Shown: positions 32,904 through 40,567 of the stretch, in pieces
How positions within the stretch are numbered: the stretch's first letter is position 1
Layout of the letters: the number at the start of each line of letters is the position of its first letter
From: an uncultured Collinsella sp.
Lineage (GTDB): Bacteria; Actinomycetota; Coriobacteriia; Coriobacteriales; Coriobacteriaceae
NCBI GenBank assembly: GCA_900755005.1
Contig: CAAEEX010000053.1
Location: forward strand, 1 to 51,772
Length of the DNA: 51,772 bases
Direction of reading: 5' to 3'
Made by a program: the position numbers and the translations under genes
Notes under the pieces: generated by a model
What the model was told of the DNA's origin: nothing
Database searches by the model: none
What the model saw: only the letters and a program-made list of their open reading frames with translations

Positions 32904-33260
32904 TTACTCGGCCGCCTCGCGCAGAGCCGACATCGTTGCCGCATATTGCTGCTGCAACGCATGCATTCCCTCGCGAGCGCCGTCAACGGCATCGGCGCCG
33001 CGCAGCGCTTCGGTCACCACGACCGCCGGCTCGTACAGATTATCGAATCCCAGGTTCTGGCTCACGCCCTTGAGCGTGTGCGCTGCCATAAACGCACCTT
33101 CGGCGTCTCCTGCCGCCATGGCGGCCTCCAGCTTGTCCATGCTCTCGTCATCCAAAAACTTGAGAGCAAAGCGGGCAAGCATTTCCCCGCCCATCAGCCG
33201 AGCGCACGCGTCATCATAATTAGCGCCGATCTTCTCATACGCCTCACGCATGGAAATCAT
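32904..33260 (-). CDS. Hpt-domain histidine phosphotransfer protein
   Basis: The 118-residue all-helical protein has the Hpt site 'FMAAHTLKGVSQNLGF', His61 being the phospho-accepting residue and HTLKG the classic motif. 'GGEMLARFALKFLDDESMDKLEAAMAAGD' is the helix before it. ATG at 33260 has AAAGGAG 9 bases upstream. It lies 23 bases after the REC-containing HD-GYP protein on the same strand, so the two probably exchange phosphate. No histidine kinase is in the window, so the phosphoryl source is unknown. Confidence 0.92.
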   Translation of the reverse strand: MISMREAYEKIGANYDDACARLMGGEMLARFALKFLDDESMDKLEAAMAAGDAEGAFMAAHTLKGVSQNLGFDNLYEPAVVVTEALRGADAVDGAREGMHALQQQYAATMSALREAAE

Positions 33261-33283
33261 GGATTAAAACTCCTTTGGTCAAA

Positions 33284-35164
33284 CTAAATCGTGGGAAACG
33301 CGACGACGTCGGCGGGGCGTGCCAACGTCTCGGCAATACGATCTTGCACCTCGAGCAGGCAGTCGAGCAACAGCGGGTTAAAGGTGCCGCACTTACCGTC
33401 CAGGATCATCTGGATTGCCTCCTTGTGCGGGATAGCGTCCTTGTATACGCGCACGCTCGTCAGCGCATCGTACACGTCGGCCACCGAAACCACCTGCGCG
33501 GCGATGGGGATATCGTCGCCCTTAAGGCCATCGGGATAACCCTTGCCGTCCCAGCGCTCGTGGTGCCAACGCGCAATCTGGTACGCATATTCCATAAGCG
33601 CATTACCGGCGTGATGGCTACCCAGCTCAAGCAGCATGTCGGCGCCGATCGTGGTATGCGTCTTCATAATCTCGAACTCATCGGGCGTGAGGCGTCCGGG
33701 CTTGTTGAGAATCGCATCGTCAATCGACATCTTGCCGATATCGTGCAGCGCCGAAGCCAGGGCGATCGTAGAGCGTTCCTCATTGTCGAGGGGGACCGTG
33801 CCGCTACGCTGGACCAGACAGCCAAGCAGCAGCTCGGTCAGCTTCTCGATGTTCGTAACGTGCCTGCCGCTCTCGCCGTTGCGAAGCTCCATGACGCCGG
33901 CCATGATGTCGATGAGCATGCGACTGTTCTTGACGCGCTCGTTGTACTGCTGGGACAGCAGGCTCGTCAGGCGGCGCTGTTTGGCGTACAGGCGGATGGT
34001 GTTGCTTACGCGGCGGCGCACGATACGGGAGTCAAACGGGCGGTTGATATAGTCCGAGGCGCCCAGCTCGTACGCGCGCAGAACCATATCATCGGAATCT
34101 TCGCTCGAAATCATGATGACAGGCAGATTGTCGATACCCGTTCGGCGCGACAGATCGGCCAGCACCTCAAAGCCGCTTATGCCCGGCATGACAATGTCCA
34201 GCATCACGAGCGACAACTCATCGCCATAGCGGTCGACCATGTCGAGCGCTATACGACCGTTATCGGCCTCGAGGATGCAATACTCGTCCTTGAGCATCTC
34301 GCTGAGAATGGCTCGGTTCATTTCGGAGTCATCGATAATAAGCACCAAGGGCTTTTCGCTTTGGAAGGCCTCGATGGAATCGGCATCGGTCACGACCGTA
34401 CCGGCTTTTGCCTTAGCGCGGCTCAATAACTGGGCAGCGCGGCCAACGCCCTCATCGACCGTCTCGCCATGAATGCGAACGCCACCAACACATGCCGTCA
34501 AGCTCACGTACTCATGGCCCGGAATAATCGTGGAACGAACGGCATCGGACACCTGATGCAGACGACGGGTGAAGTCATCGGAGGGAATATTGGGCATGAC
34601 AACCACAAACTTGTCGCAGCCATAGCGCACAAGCTCGTCAGTCGAACGAATTCCGCTGCGTATGGCTGTCGCCACAGCACCGAGCGCAAGGTCGCCGGCA
34701 TGACGGCCACATGTATCGTTGAAGACCCTAAAATCATCAAGGTCGATCATCGCAACGCCAGCATTCATGCGGGCGCTTCGGAGCTTTTCCTCGTAATATC
34801 GGCGATTGCGCACATTCGTCAGCACGTCGGTGTAGACAAGGTCCTCTTCTGCAGCCTCTTGCTCATCAATCGGACGCACCATCAGCAGGACGTGAGGCTC
34901 GCCCTCGACCTTCAGAGGGCGCAGGCGAGCGCGGTACTCAGTGCCATCATTGAGCAGTTGCTCCGACACCTCATCGGAGTCTGCCAAAGCCTCAAGACTC
35001 GACTGGCGCAAACAAGGACACCGATCGCCGGCGAGCAGGCAGTTAGGCTCGCTCTTAATCTGATCGGCCGACAGCAAACGCACCACGGGGTAGGTCTTCG
35101 CGACGCGGGCGACCTCAGCGGCAGCCTCCTCGTCGGTTAGATTGACCTCGTGATTATTGAGCAT
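33284..35164 (-). CDS. Degenerate GGDEF - REC - HD-GYP signalling protein
   Basis: This is a 626-residue cytoplasmic protein. Residues 1-110 form a sensor-like domain with CPC ('GDRCPCLRQ') and a PAS-like beta pattern. About 115-260 is a GGDEF fold ('YTDVLTNVRNRRYYEEKL', 'GVAMIDLDDFRVFND'), but the active-site motif reads RYGCDKF, so cyclase activity is unlikely. About 268-390 is a receiver ('LVLIIDDSEMNRAIL', 'LVMLDIVMPGISGFEVL' with Asp about 321, 'VIMISSEDSDD', 'YINRPF'). About 410-610 is an HD-GYP domain: HDIGK at about 474, 'HHERWDGKGYPDGLKGDDIP' and 'VADVYDALTS'. HD-GYP enzymes hydrolyse cyclic di-GMP. The order GGDEF-REC-HD-GYP in one chain is uncommon. It is coupled to the Hpt gene. 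Confidence 0.9.
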   Translation of the reverse strand: MLNNHEVNLTDEEAAAEVARVAKTYPVVRLLSADQIKSEPNCLLAGDRCPCLRQSSLEALADSDEVSEQLLNDGTEYRARLRPLKVEGEPHVLLMVRPIDEQEAAEEDLVYTDVLTNVRNRRYYEEKLRSARMNAGVAMIDLDDFRVFNDTCGRHAGDLALGAVATAIRSGIRSTDELVRYGCDKFVVVMPNIPSDDFTRRLHQVSDAVRSTIIPGHEYVSLTACVGGVRIHGETVDEGVGRAAQLLSRAKAKAGTVVTDADSIEAFQSEKPLVLIIDDSEMNRAILSEMLKDEYCILEADNGRIALDMVDRYGDELSLVMLDIVMPGISGFEVLADLSRRTGIDNLPVIMISSEDSDDMVLRAYELGASDYINRPFDSRIVRRRVSNTIRLYAKQRRLTSLLSQQYNERVKNSRMLIDIMAGVMELRNGESGRHVTNIEKLTELLLGCLVQRSGTVPLDNEERSTIALASALHDIGKMSIDDAILNKPGRLTPDEFEIMKTHTTIGADMLLELGSHHAGNALMEYAYQIARWHHERWDGKGYPDGLKGDDIPIAAQVVSVADVYDALTSVRVYKDAIPHKEAIQMILDGKCGTFNPLLLDCLLEVQDRIAETLARPADVVAFPTI

Positions 35165-35375
35165 ATGGGGCCCTTTCGATAGTTTCGCATGGTAGCGGTG
35201 GGTTCCAAATGCTACAAGGGTAACACCTTGTCGATGCAGGTAAGTACGTGAATGCTGTTACATTTTTATGAGTTGGCAGGCGGCGCGATTGAAGTCGCAG
35301 ACGTGAGGTTTTGAGCACATTTGTTAACACGGCCGAAACGTTTGCGGGTGAAGCCTGCTTTAGCCATTGCGGGTG

Positions 35376-36173
35376 TTAGAACCCCAGGATGCCACGGACA
35401 GCCCGGGCAGCCGCTGCCGGGCGATCGCGCAGACCGTTATGCGCGCCCGGGATCGTCACGAGAAGACAATCGAGATATTCGGCAGCCGCTCGCGTACCAG
35501 CCTCACGGGGCGTGCCAATCGAGAGCTCGCCCAGGAGCACGGCGGCCACCGTTTTTGACGCGCGAACGCTATCCCAATCGGGAACGCAGGTCATAGTAAT
35601 CCCGTATTCGTTTGCCATGAAACTGCGGCCGTTGCGCAGGGCATGCTTGGCTTCTGCTTCGGTCGTTCCAGGAGCCTCGGGGTCCAAGTCGCCGAGGGCT
35701 CCCAAGAAAAGCCGGAGCGCCCTTGAAACCTTTCCAGCCGCAATCATATCGAGCAAAACCGGAGCTGCGCCCATGCCGACGCCTTCGGCCGACACAGCCG
35801 GCTCATGCAGAATCGCACGGTCGACGAGATGGGGTTCGGTACGAAGAAGCTCCAGCGCCACCAACGTACCGGCGCTGTGCGCAAGCACATTTGTCGGAGC
35901 GCCAACGTGTTCGATCACGGCTTGCAGATCGGCGGCCTGAGCGGCAAGATCATAGCTGCCGTCTGCCGCATCGCTGCTGCCACCACAGCCGCGGCGGTCG
36001 TAGGCAATTACGCGGTAGTTGCGACTGAGCTCACAAGCGATGCTGTCGAAAAATGTGCCGTCGACACAAGCGCCGTGCACGCACACCAAGGCAGGAGCAT
36101 CAGGCGACACATCCGGGTCGGCATATTCGCGACAGGCAATCGTGGTGCCCGCATTCTCGACCGTAAAATCCAT
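35376..36173 (-). CDS. Alpha/beta-hydrolase fold protein
   Basis: The 265-residue hydrolase has the catalytic Ser100 in the elbow LAHSAGTLVAL (AHSAG form of GxSxG), the oxyanion region 'LVCVHGACVDGTFFD', the strand 'YRVIAYDRRGCGGS', and a late His in 'VTIPGAHNGLRDRP'. The acid is probably in 'TVAAVLLGELSIGTP', which is less typical. The broad family covers esterases and dehalogenases, so a substrate cannot be given. No good ribosome site precedes ATG at 36173, although start position fits the fold. It is divergent from the radical SAM gene. Confidence 0.85.
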   Translation of the reverse strand: MDFTVENAGTTIACREYADPDVSPDAPALVCVHGACVDGTFFDSIACELSRNYRVIAYDRRGCGGSSDAADGSYDLAAQAADLQAVIEHVGAPTNVLAHSAGTLVALELLRTEPHLVDRAILHEPAVSAEGVGMGAAPVLLDMIAAGKVSRALRLFLGALGDLDPEAPGTTEAEAKHALRNGRSFMANEYGITMTCVPDWDSVRASKTVAAVLLGELSIGTPREAGTRAAAEYLDCLLVTIPGAHNGLRDRPAAAARAVRGILGF

Positions 36174-36325
36174 GTTGTGCCCCCATCATCAATGCCCATC
36201 CAGTTGCACGTCAGCACGGTTGGATGGACCCGCATTGCTTTACACCTTGTTAACAGATTAACTTTACCCGACCCGAGGCTTTTCATGGCACGGCATCATG
36301 AGCGACGTGAAAAAACGAAACTTGT

Positions 36326-36367
36326 AAAGCAAGAGCCCACACCTTGCTTTGGAGCCGATGCTATGCT
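36326..36367 (+). promoter_or_regulatory. Promoter and dyad for the radical SAM gene
   Basis: TATGCT (36362-36367) can be a -10 box. The perfect dyad AAAGCAAG/CTTGCTTT (36326-36333, 36343-36350) covers the -35 position. It is followed by a GAGGAG ribosome site. Confidence 0.45.
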
Positions 36368-36398
36368 TAGGCACAATTGTCTTGAGGAGCATATACCT

Positions 36399-37175
36399 AT
36401 GTCTACGTTTTTGAATGCCAGCCCCATCTTTGGGCCCGTTCGCAGCCGTCGCCTTGGTCTCTCGCTCGGCGTCAACATGATGCCGGCCAGCGGCAAAATC
36501 TGCACGTTCGACTGCATCTACTGCGAGAACGGCCTCAACGCCGAGCGCCCCTGCCATGAGCCGTATAACACGGCTGCCGTGGTACTCGAAGCGCTCGAGG
36601 CAAAGCTGCGCGAGATGGCAGCCGAGGGCGAGCTCCCCGATGTAATCACCTTCGCAGGCAACGGCGAGCCCACCGCCGCACCGGAGTTTCCACAGGCCAT
36701 CGCCGGCGCCGTCGCACTGCGCGACGAGCTTGCCCCAAACTCCAAGATCGCCGTGCTCTCCAACGGCACACGCGCCGACCGCCCCGAGGTGCACGACGCG
36801 CTCATGATGGTCGACGACAACATTCTTAAGCTCGATACCGTCGACCCGGCGTTTATCCAGCTGCTCGACCAGCCTGTTGGCCCCTACAACGTCGAACACC
36901 AGATCGAGACGTTCGCAAGCTTTGACGGTCACGTTATTATCCAGACGATCTTTTTGACCGGCGAGTATCAGGGCAAGCCCATCGACAATACCGGCGAGGA
37001 GTATGTTGCCCCCTGGCTCGCGGCGCTTGAGCGCATTCGTCCGCAGGAGGCGACCATCTACACGGTCGCGCGCGAGACCCCATTCGCCGGCCTTGCCAAA
37101 GCAGCGCCCGAGGTGCTCGACGCCATTGCCGCGCGCGTCCAAGCCCTCGGCACCCCCTGCCAGGTGAGCTACTAG
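36399..37175 (+). CDS. Radical SAM protein (TYW1/COG0731-like Fe-S oxidoreductase)
   Basis: The 258-residue enzyme has the radical SAM cluster CTFDCIYCE (Cys35, Cys39, Cys42), preceded by 'FGPVRSRRLGLSLGVN', the fingerprint of the COG0731 group related to wybutosine synthesis protein TYW1. 'VITFAGNGEPTAAPEF' is the GGE-like SAM-binding strand. 'VLSNGT' and 'LKLDTVD' complete the barrel. The group's activity in bacteria is not established. The ATG at 36399 has GAGGAGC 9 bases upstream; the reading frame extends further upstream but over the divergent hydrolase gene, so that start is rejected. Confidence 0.9.
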   Translation: MSTFLNASPIFGPVRSRRLGLSLGVNMMPASGKICTFDCIYCENGLNAERPCHEPYNTAAVVLEALEAKLREMAAEGELPDVITFAGNGEPTAAPEFPQAIAGAVALRDELAPNSKIAVLSNGTRADRPEVHDALMMVDDNILKLDTVDPAFIQLLDQPVGPYNVEHQIETFASFDGHVIIQTIFLTGEYQGKPIDNTGEEYVAPWLAALERIRPQEATIYTVARETPFAGLAKAAPEVLDAIAARVQALGTPCQVSY

Positions 37176-37267
37176 CGCGGCCGCCCGCCAGCAGCTAAAT
37201 TAGCCCCATCCCAAATGAGCTGGTCTGCGGGTGGGCTATACTAGCTGCGGATGAAAGGAAGTTAGCC

Positions 37268-38155
37268 ATGTATGACAAAGGACCCGTGCCCGGCCGCAAC
37301 GACGCTTGCTGGTGCGGCAGCGGCAAGAAATATAAGAAATGTCACAGCGCCTTCGACGAGCGCCTCGAGCGCCTGTGGGAGGAGGGCTGGGAGGTTCTGC
37401 CCCGTACGCTCTACAAGACTCCCGCCGATATCGAGGGCATCAAGCGCTCGGCAGCCATCAACGTGGGCGTGCTCGATTATGTGGGCGAGCATATCGCCGC
37501 AGGCATGACCACCAACCAGATCGACCAGATGATCTACGACTACACCGTCGAGCACGGTGGCACGCCGGCCGACCTCAACTACGAGGGCTACCCTAAGAGC
37601 GTGTGCACCTCGATCAATGACGTGGTCTGCCACGGCATTCCCTGCGATACGGACGTGCTGCACGAGGGCGACATCATCAACGTGGACTGTTCCACGATCC
37701 TAGACGGCTATTTTAGCGACTCGAGCCGCATGTTCTGCATCGGCGAGGTCTCGGCCGAGCGCCAGCGCCTGGTCGATGTCACCCGCGCCAGCGTGGAGGC
37801 GGGTCTGGCAGCCGTCAAGCCATGGCTACCGCTCTCCGTTATGGCCGAGGCTGTGCAAAAGACCGTCGAGGACGCCGGCTTTAGCGTGGTGCGTGAGTAC
37901 GGCGGACACGGCATCGGTAAGGAGTTCCACGAGGACCCGTTTGTGGGCTTTACCACCGAGGCGCCCGACGTAGACACCATCATGGTGCCAGGCATGGTCT
38001 TTACCATCGAGCCCATGGTCAACGCCGGAGCGCCCGATATCAAGATTAGCAAGGGCGACGGCTGGTGCGTGCGCACCAAGGACGGCAGCGATTCGGCCCA
38101 GTGCGAGGTACAGCTCGTGGTGACCGAGGACGGCTACGAGCTGCTGAGCTGGTAG
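37268..38155 (+). CDS. map: Methionine aminopeptidase with N-terminal SEC-C zinc motif
   Basis: The 295-residue type I MetAP removes the initiator Met. Residues 10-26 carry a SEC-C-like zinc knuckle (NDACWCGSGKKYKKCH: Cys14, Cys16, Cys25, His26), which is often seen as a ribosome or SecA-linked module. The pita-bread core has metal ligands in 'IINVDCSTILDGYFSDSSRMF', 'GGHGIGKEFHEDP', 'FTIEPMV' and the C-terminal 'CEVQLVV'. ATG follows AAAGGAAG. The promoter has TATACT at 37237-37242. It ends in a strong terminator. The N-terminal extension is shared by several Gram-positive MetAPs. Confidence 0.95.
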   Translation: MYDKGPVPGRNDACWCGSGKKYKKCHSAFDERLERLWEEGWEVLPRTLYKTPADIEGIKRSAAINVGVLDYVGEHIAAGMTTNQIDQMIYDYTVEHGGTPADLNYEGYPKSVCTSINDVVCHGIPCDTDVLHEGDIINVDCSTILDGYFSDSSRMFCIGEVSAERQRLVDVTRASVEAGLAAVKPWLPLSVMAEAVQKTVEDAGFSVVREYGGHGIGKEFHEDPFVGFTTEAPDVDTIMVPGMVFTIEPMVNAGAPDIKISKGDGWCVRTKDGSDSAQCEVQLVVTEDGYELLSW

Positions 38156-38164
38156 CCGTGGATG

Positions 38165-38212
38165 CGCCGGATGCTGACGGGCACGCCCGTCTTGCATCCG
38201 GCGTTTTTGTTT
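38165..38212 (+). terminator. Terminator of map
   Basis: CGCCGGATGC (38165-38174) pairs with GCATCCGGCG (38194-38203). An inner GACGGGC/GCCCGTC stem extends it. TTTTTGTTT follows. Confidence 0.92.
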
Positions 38213-38224
38213 GAACGTTTGCCT

Positions 38225-38267
38225 GATAAAACCTGCCAAAATAAACCTGTCCCTTTTTTGGCAGGTT
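38225..38267 (+). repeat. REP-like palindrome, family A, copy 2
   Basis: GATAAAACCTGCC then AAAATAAACCTGTCCC then TTTTTTGGCAGGTT. It lies between the map terminator and the ribosome site of the next gene, so it is in the leader of the dehydrogenase transcript. Confidence 0.88.
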
Positions 38268-38285
38268 GAGCGGAGAGGACTGCCT

Positions 38286-39221
38286 GTGAACATCCTGGTT
38301 TTGCTGCCCGTCAACGACCGTCATCGCGCAATTCTTGAGTCGAGCGCTCCGGGCGAGGACTTTATCTACACGAGCTCCGACGCCGCCACGCGCGAGCAGG
38401 TCGCCGGTGCGGACGTGATCTTGGGCAACATCGACCCTGACATGCTCACGGCATGCGAGCATCTCCAGCTGTTGCAATTGCAGACCGCCGGCTATGACGA
38501 CTACCTTGCCGCCGGCACCGTGCCGGCCGACGCCAAACTGTCTTGCTCGGTGGGTGCCTATGGCCAGGCCGTAAGCGAGCACATGTTTGCCATGACCCTT
38601 TCCATGATGAAGCGCCTGCCCGGCTATCACGACTTGCAGCGCGAGCATCGCTGGGAGGATTTGGGGCCGGTTACCTCGCTCAAAAACTCCAACGTGCTGG
38701 TGCTGGGCGCGGGCGACATTGGCGGCCACTTTGCCACGCTCTGCCGCAGCATGGGCGCGCACGTCCGCGGCATCAAGCGTCATCCGCTCGTCTACCCCAT
38801 CGTGTTTGAGGACATGGACGGCATGGACGCCCTCCCCGAGCGCCTGGCCGAGGCTGACATCGTCGCATCCTTTATGCCAAGCACACCCGAGACCCGCGGC
38901 CTAGCGAACGCCGAGTTCTTCGCCGCGATGAGGCCGGGCGCTTTCTTTGCCAACGGCGGCCGCGGCGACCTTGTGGTCGCCGACGACTTGGTTGCCGCCC
39001 TGGAGTCGGGACATCTCGCCGGCGCCGCGGTCGACGTCACCGACCCCGAGCCGCTGCCCGCCGCAAGCCCGCTGTGGGATGCACCCAACATGCTCATCAC
39101 GCCGCACGTCTCCGGCTGGTTCCACCTGGCAGCCACGCTCAACAATGTGGTCGACATCGCCGCGGAGAATCTGCGTCATCTGCAGGCGGGCGAGACCCTG
39201 CGCTGCTGGATCGAACATTAG
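38286..39221 (+). CDS. D-2-hydroxyacid dehydrogenase (phosphoglycerate-dehydrogenase-like)
   Basis: The 311-residue NAD(P)-dependent enzyme reduces a 2-keto acid or oxidises a D-2-hydroxy acid. The Rossmann loop is 'VLVLGAGDIGGHFA'. Catalytic residues are Arg in 'FFANGGRGDLVVADDL', Glu in 'DVTDPEPLPAASPLW' and His in 'LITPHVSGWFH'. N-terminal 'MNILVLLPVNDRHRAI' is short, as in the hydroxypyruvate/glyoxylate reductase-like branch. The start is GTG at 38286 with GGAGAGGA upstream; the frame extends back through the REP-like repeat, which is not coding. The substrate cannot be fixed. Confidence 0.88.
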   Translation: MNILVLLPVNDRHRAILESSAPGEDFIYTSSDAATREQVAGADVILGNIDPDMLTACEHLQLLQLQTAGYDDYLAAGTVPADAKLSCSVGAYGQAVSEHMFAMTLSMMKRLPGYHDLQREHRWEDLGPVTSLKNSNVLVLGAGDIGGHFATLCRSMGAHVRGIKRHPLVYPIVFEDMDGMDALPERLAEADIVASFMPSTPETRGLANAEFFAAMRPGAFFANGGRGDLVVADDLVAALESGHLAGAAVDVTDPEPLPAASPLWDAPNMLITPHVSGWFHLAATLNNVVDIAAENLRHLQAGETLRCWIEH

Positions 39222-39260
39222 GGTTCCGCCGTTCTAACGAACGGCGGACCACTCGACGCT

Positions 39261-39364
39261 GCGAGCCCGTCTGGACGGCAATCTGCCTTTCAATCGTCGG
39301 GCATGGCCAGAAGGCCAATGCCCTCCTCTTTCAAGGCACCTTGCTCGACCAGACGGGCTCTCGC
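39261..39364 (+). other. Long structured element (copy b) after the dehydrogenase gene
   Basis: Arms GCGAGCCCGTCTGG (39261-39274) and CCAGACGGGCTCTCGC (39349-39364) continue inward to TGCCTT/AAGGCA (read on the minus strand). The internal hairpin is GGGCATGGCC-AGAA-GGCCAATGCCC. On the minus strand the loop strands are GAAAGAGGAG and CGACGATTGA, nearly identical to copy a. It begins 39 bases after the stop of the dehydrogenase, in the same relative orientation as copies a and c. Confidence 0.75.
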
Positions 39365-39473
39365 TGACTTTTGTTCAACCTGCGGGGTCTGGCTGGTGCG
39401 TGCTCAGCCTGTGGGATCTGCCTGGTGTTGGCTCTGCCTATGGGCTCTCGTTGACTTTTGTTCGACCTGCGAG
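39355..39473. repeat. Degenerate ~30-base tandem units
   Basis: Four units of 28-30 bases each begin GGG(A/C)TCT or GGGTCT. The first (39355) and last (39442) are close copies (32 bases, 29 identical, both with TGACTTTTGTTC and ACCTGCG). The two between are more diverged. The array overlaps the right arm of the structured element and ends 13 bases before the PIN-toxin gene's stop. No gene is present in 39222-39485. Confidence 0.6.
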
Positions 39474-39485
39474 TTCTTCAAATTG

Positions 39486-39977
39486 CTAGAGCGTTGCTAA
39501 ATAATTTTTTGCGTCTTCTACACTCATTGCTGCGACGGGTGCGTGTGAACAGAGTTTGACATCGTTGGTGACCAGTAGATCCGCCTGAGCACGTATCGCT
39601 GCCGCAATGATTAAATCGTCTTCGTAATCGCTATGGAGCTCACGCTGCCTGCTCGCCATCCATATATCGCTCAGGTCACAGGGCACTGGCGTGGCAAGCT
39701 GCGACAGCACGTTAAGACAATCCCATGCAAGCGATGTCGCTGCCGTAGCGGCATACTGGGAAAGCGAACCGTGCTCTCGCCGATACCATGCCTTATGTTC
39801 GCTTGAAATCAAATAGAACAGGTCTTTGGACGATGTCGCCGCATACAGCAAATCCACCTGCGCCGTGCATGCATCGCGTAAAAACTCAATCGCCACCGAA
39901 CGACCACGTCGTGAGGGAATGAAGTAATCGAGCCACACGTTGGTGTCAACCAAGATACGCTTTGGAGTCTCACTCAT
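39486..39977 (-). CDS. PIN-domain toxin (VapC-like ribonuclease)
   Basis: The 163-residue PIN protein would cleave RNA. Acidic metal ligands are seen in 'ILVDTNVWLDYF' (Asp11), the mid-chain acidic segment 'DLSDIWMASRQ', 'SDYEDDLIIAAAIRAQADLLVTND' (the Glu-Asp-Asp block) and the final TND. The size is above the usual 130-140. Its first 8 bases overlap the 3' end of the upstream RHH gene, typical of a toxin-antitoxin operon with antitoxin first. No mutation of key acids was seen, so it should be active. The target is unknown. Confidence 0.88.
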   Translation of the reverse strand: MSETPKRILVDTNVWLDYFIPSRRGRSVAIEFLRDACTAQVDLLYAATSSKDLFYLISSEHKAWYRREHGSLSQYAATAATSLAWDCLNVLSQLATPVPCDLSDIWMASRQRELHSDYEDDLIIAAAIRAQADLLVTNDVKLCSHAPVAAMSVEDAKNYLATL

Positions 39978-40350
39978 AGAGCCAGCTCATCTCCTCGCCA
40001 TAGCGATCCGCATAGGCATTCCGTTTGAGCTCTTCGTCGTCCGATGGCTGAGCCTTGGCCATATCGATTTCCGACTCACAGCAAGCGGCAGCGAACAGCT
40101 TCGACCCCTGATCCATAAGCTCGAGCTTACGTTTGGCGGCCTTTTCGCGCTCGCGCTGTTCCGCCCGGGCACGACTGGGCAGCAGGATATCCTCGAGCGC
40201 GCCGGGGCGATCGGCCAGCGACGCTGCAAGCTGCCAGAGCGCTCGCACCGCTTGGCTCGGCGTCATACCGGCCTTGGAGAGAGCGGCGTCCCCACTCCTT
40301 TTAAGATCGGCATCGAGACGTACGTTGATCTGAGCGGCTGTTGTGGTCAT
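39970..40350 (-). CDS. RelB/DinJ-type ribbon-helix-helix antitoxin
   Basis: The 126-residue protein opens with an RHH domain: 'TTAAQINVRLDADLKRSGDAALSKAGMTPSQAVRALWQLAAS', which has the beta strand, the K/R pair and the 'MTPSQAVRALW' second helix typical of RelB/DinJ. The C-terminal half is charged and helical (toxin-wrapping part), ending 'RYGEEMSWLYE'. RelB-like antitoxins usually go with RelE/YafQ folds, whereas here the partner is a PIN nuclease. It overlaps the toxin start by 8 bases. The start has AGGAGG just before ATG. Confidence 0.88.
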   Translation of the reverse strand: MTTTAAQINVRLDADLKRSGDAALSKAGMTPSQAVRALWQLAASLADRPGALEDILLPSRARAEQREREKAAKRKLELMDQGSKLFAAACCESEIDMAKAQPSDDEELKRNAYADRYGEEMSWLYE

Positions 40351-40385
40351 GACCCCTCCTTAATACTTCAAAACTATCATAAAAC

Positions 40386-40396
40386 TCTACGGTAGA
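40386..40396 (-). promoter_or_regulatory. Possible operator of the toxin-antitoxin operon
   Basis: TCTAC-G-GTAGA is a perfect 11-bp dyad 36 bases upstream of the antitoxin start, in an A+T-rich stretch suited to a promoter. RHH antitoxins bind short dyads of this kind. No clear -35/-10 was assigned. Confidence 0.4.
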
Positions 40397-40444
40397 TACG
40401 TAAAGCATGTATAGCATTTACAAGCATCAGCCGTACTCTGTACA

Positions 40445-40479
40445 CAAAAAGCCGCCGAGGCACACTGCACCTCGGCGGC
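40445..40479 (-). terminator. Terminator of the M18 aminopeptidase gene
   Basis: GCCGCCGAGG (40451-40460) pairs with CCTCGGCGGC (40470-40479). On the minus strand a T-run (40450-40446) follows. It lies 85 bases beyond the aminopeptidase stop, with the REP-like copy 3 between. Confidence 0.85.
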
Positions 40480-40524
40480 TACGCATCACCAATCCAGTTC
40501 GGTTTCACCTTTTGCATTCGCCCA

Positions 40525-40567
40525 GATAAAACCTGCCGAAATTAACATCCCTTTTTGGCAGGTTTTA
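40525..40567 (+). repeat. REP-like palindrome, family A, copy 3 (overlaps a stop codon)
   Basis: GATAAAACCTGCC then GAAATTAACATCCC then TTTTTGGCAGGTTTTA. The last three bases are the reverse complement of the aminopeptidase TAA, so the repeat supplies the gene's stop codon or has inserted exactly at it. Confidence 0.85.

Noticed and set aside
39355..39473. CRISPR-like spacing of the ~30-base units
   Set aside because: Units are contiguous and diverged, without spacers, leader or cas genes.
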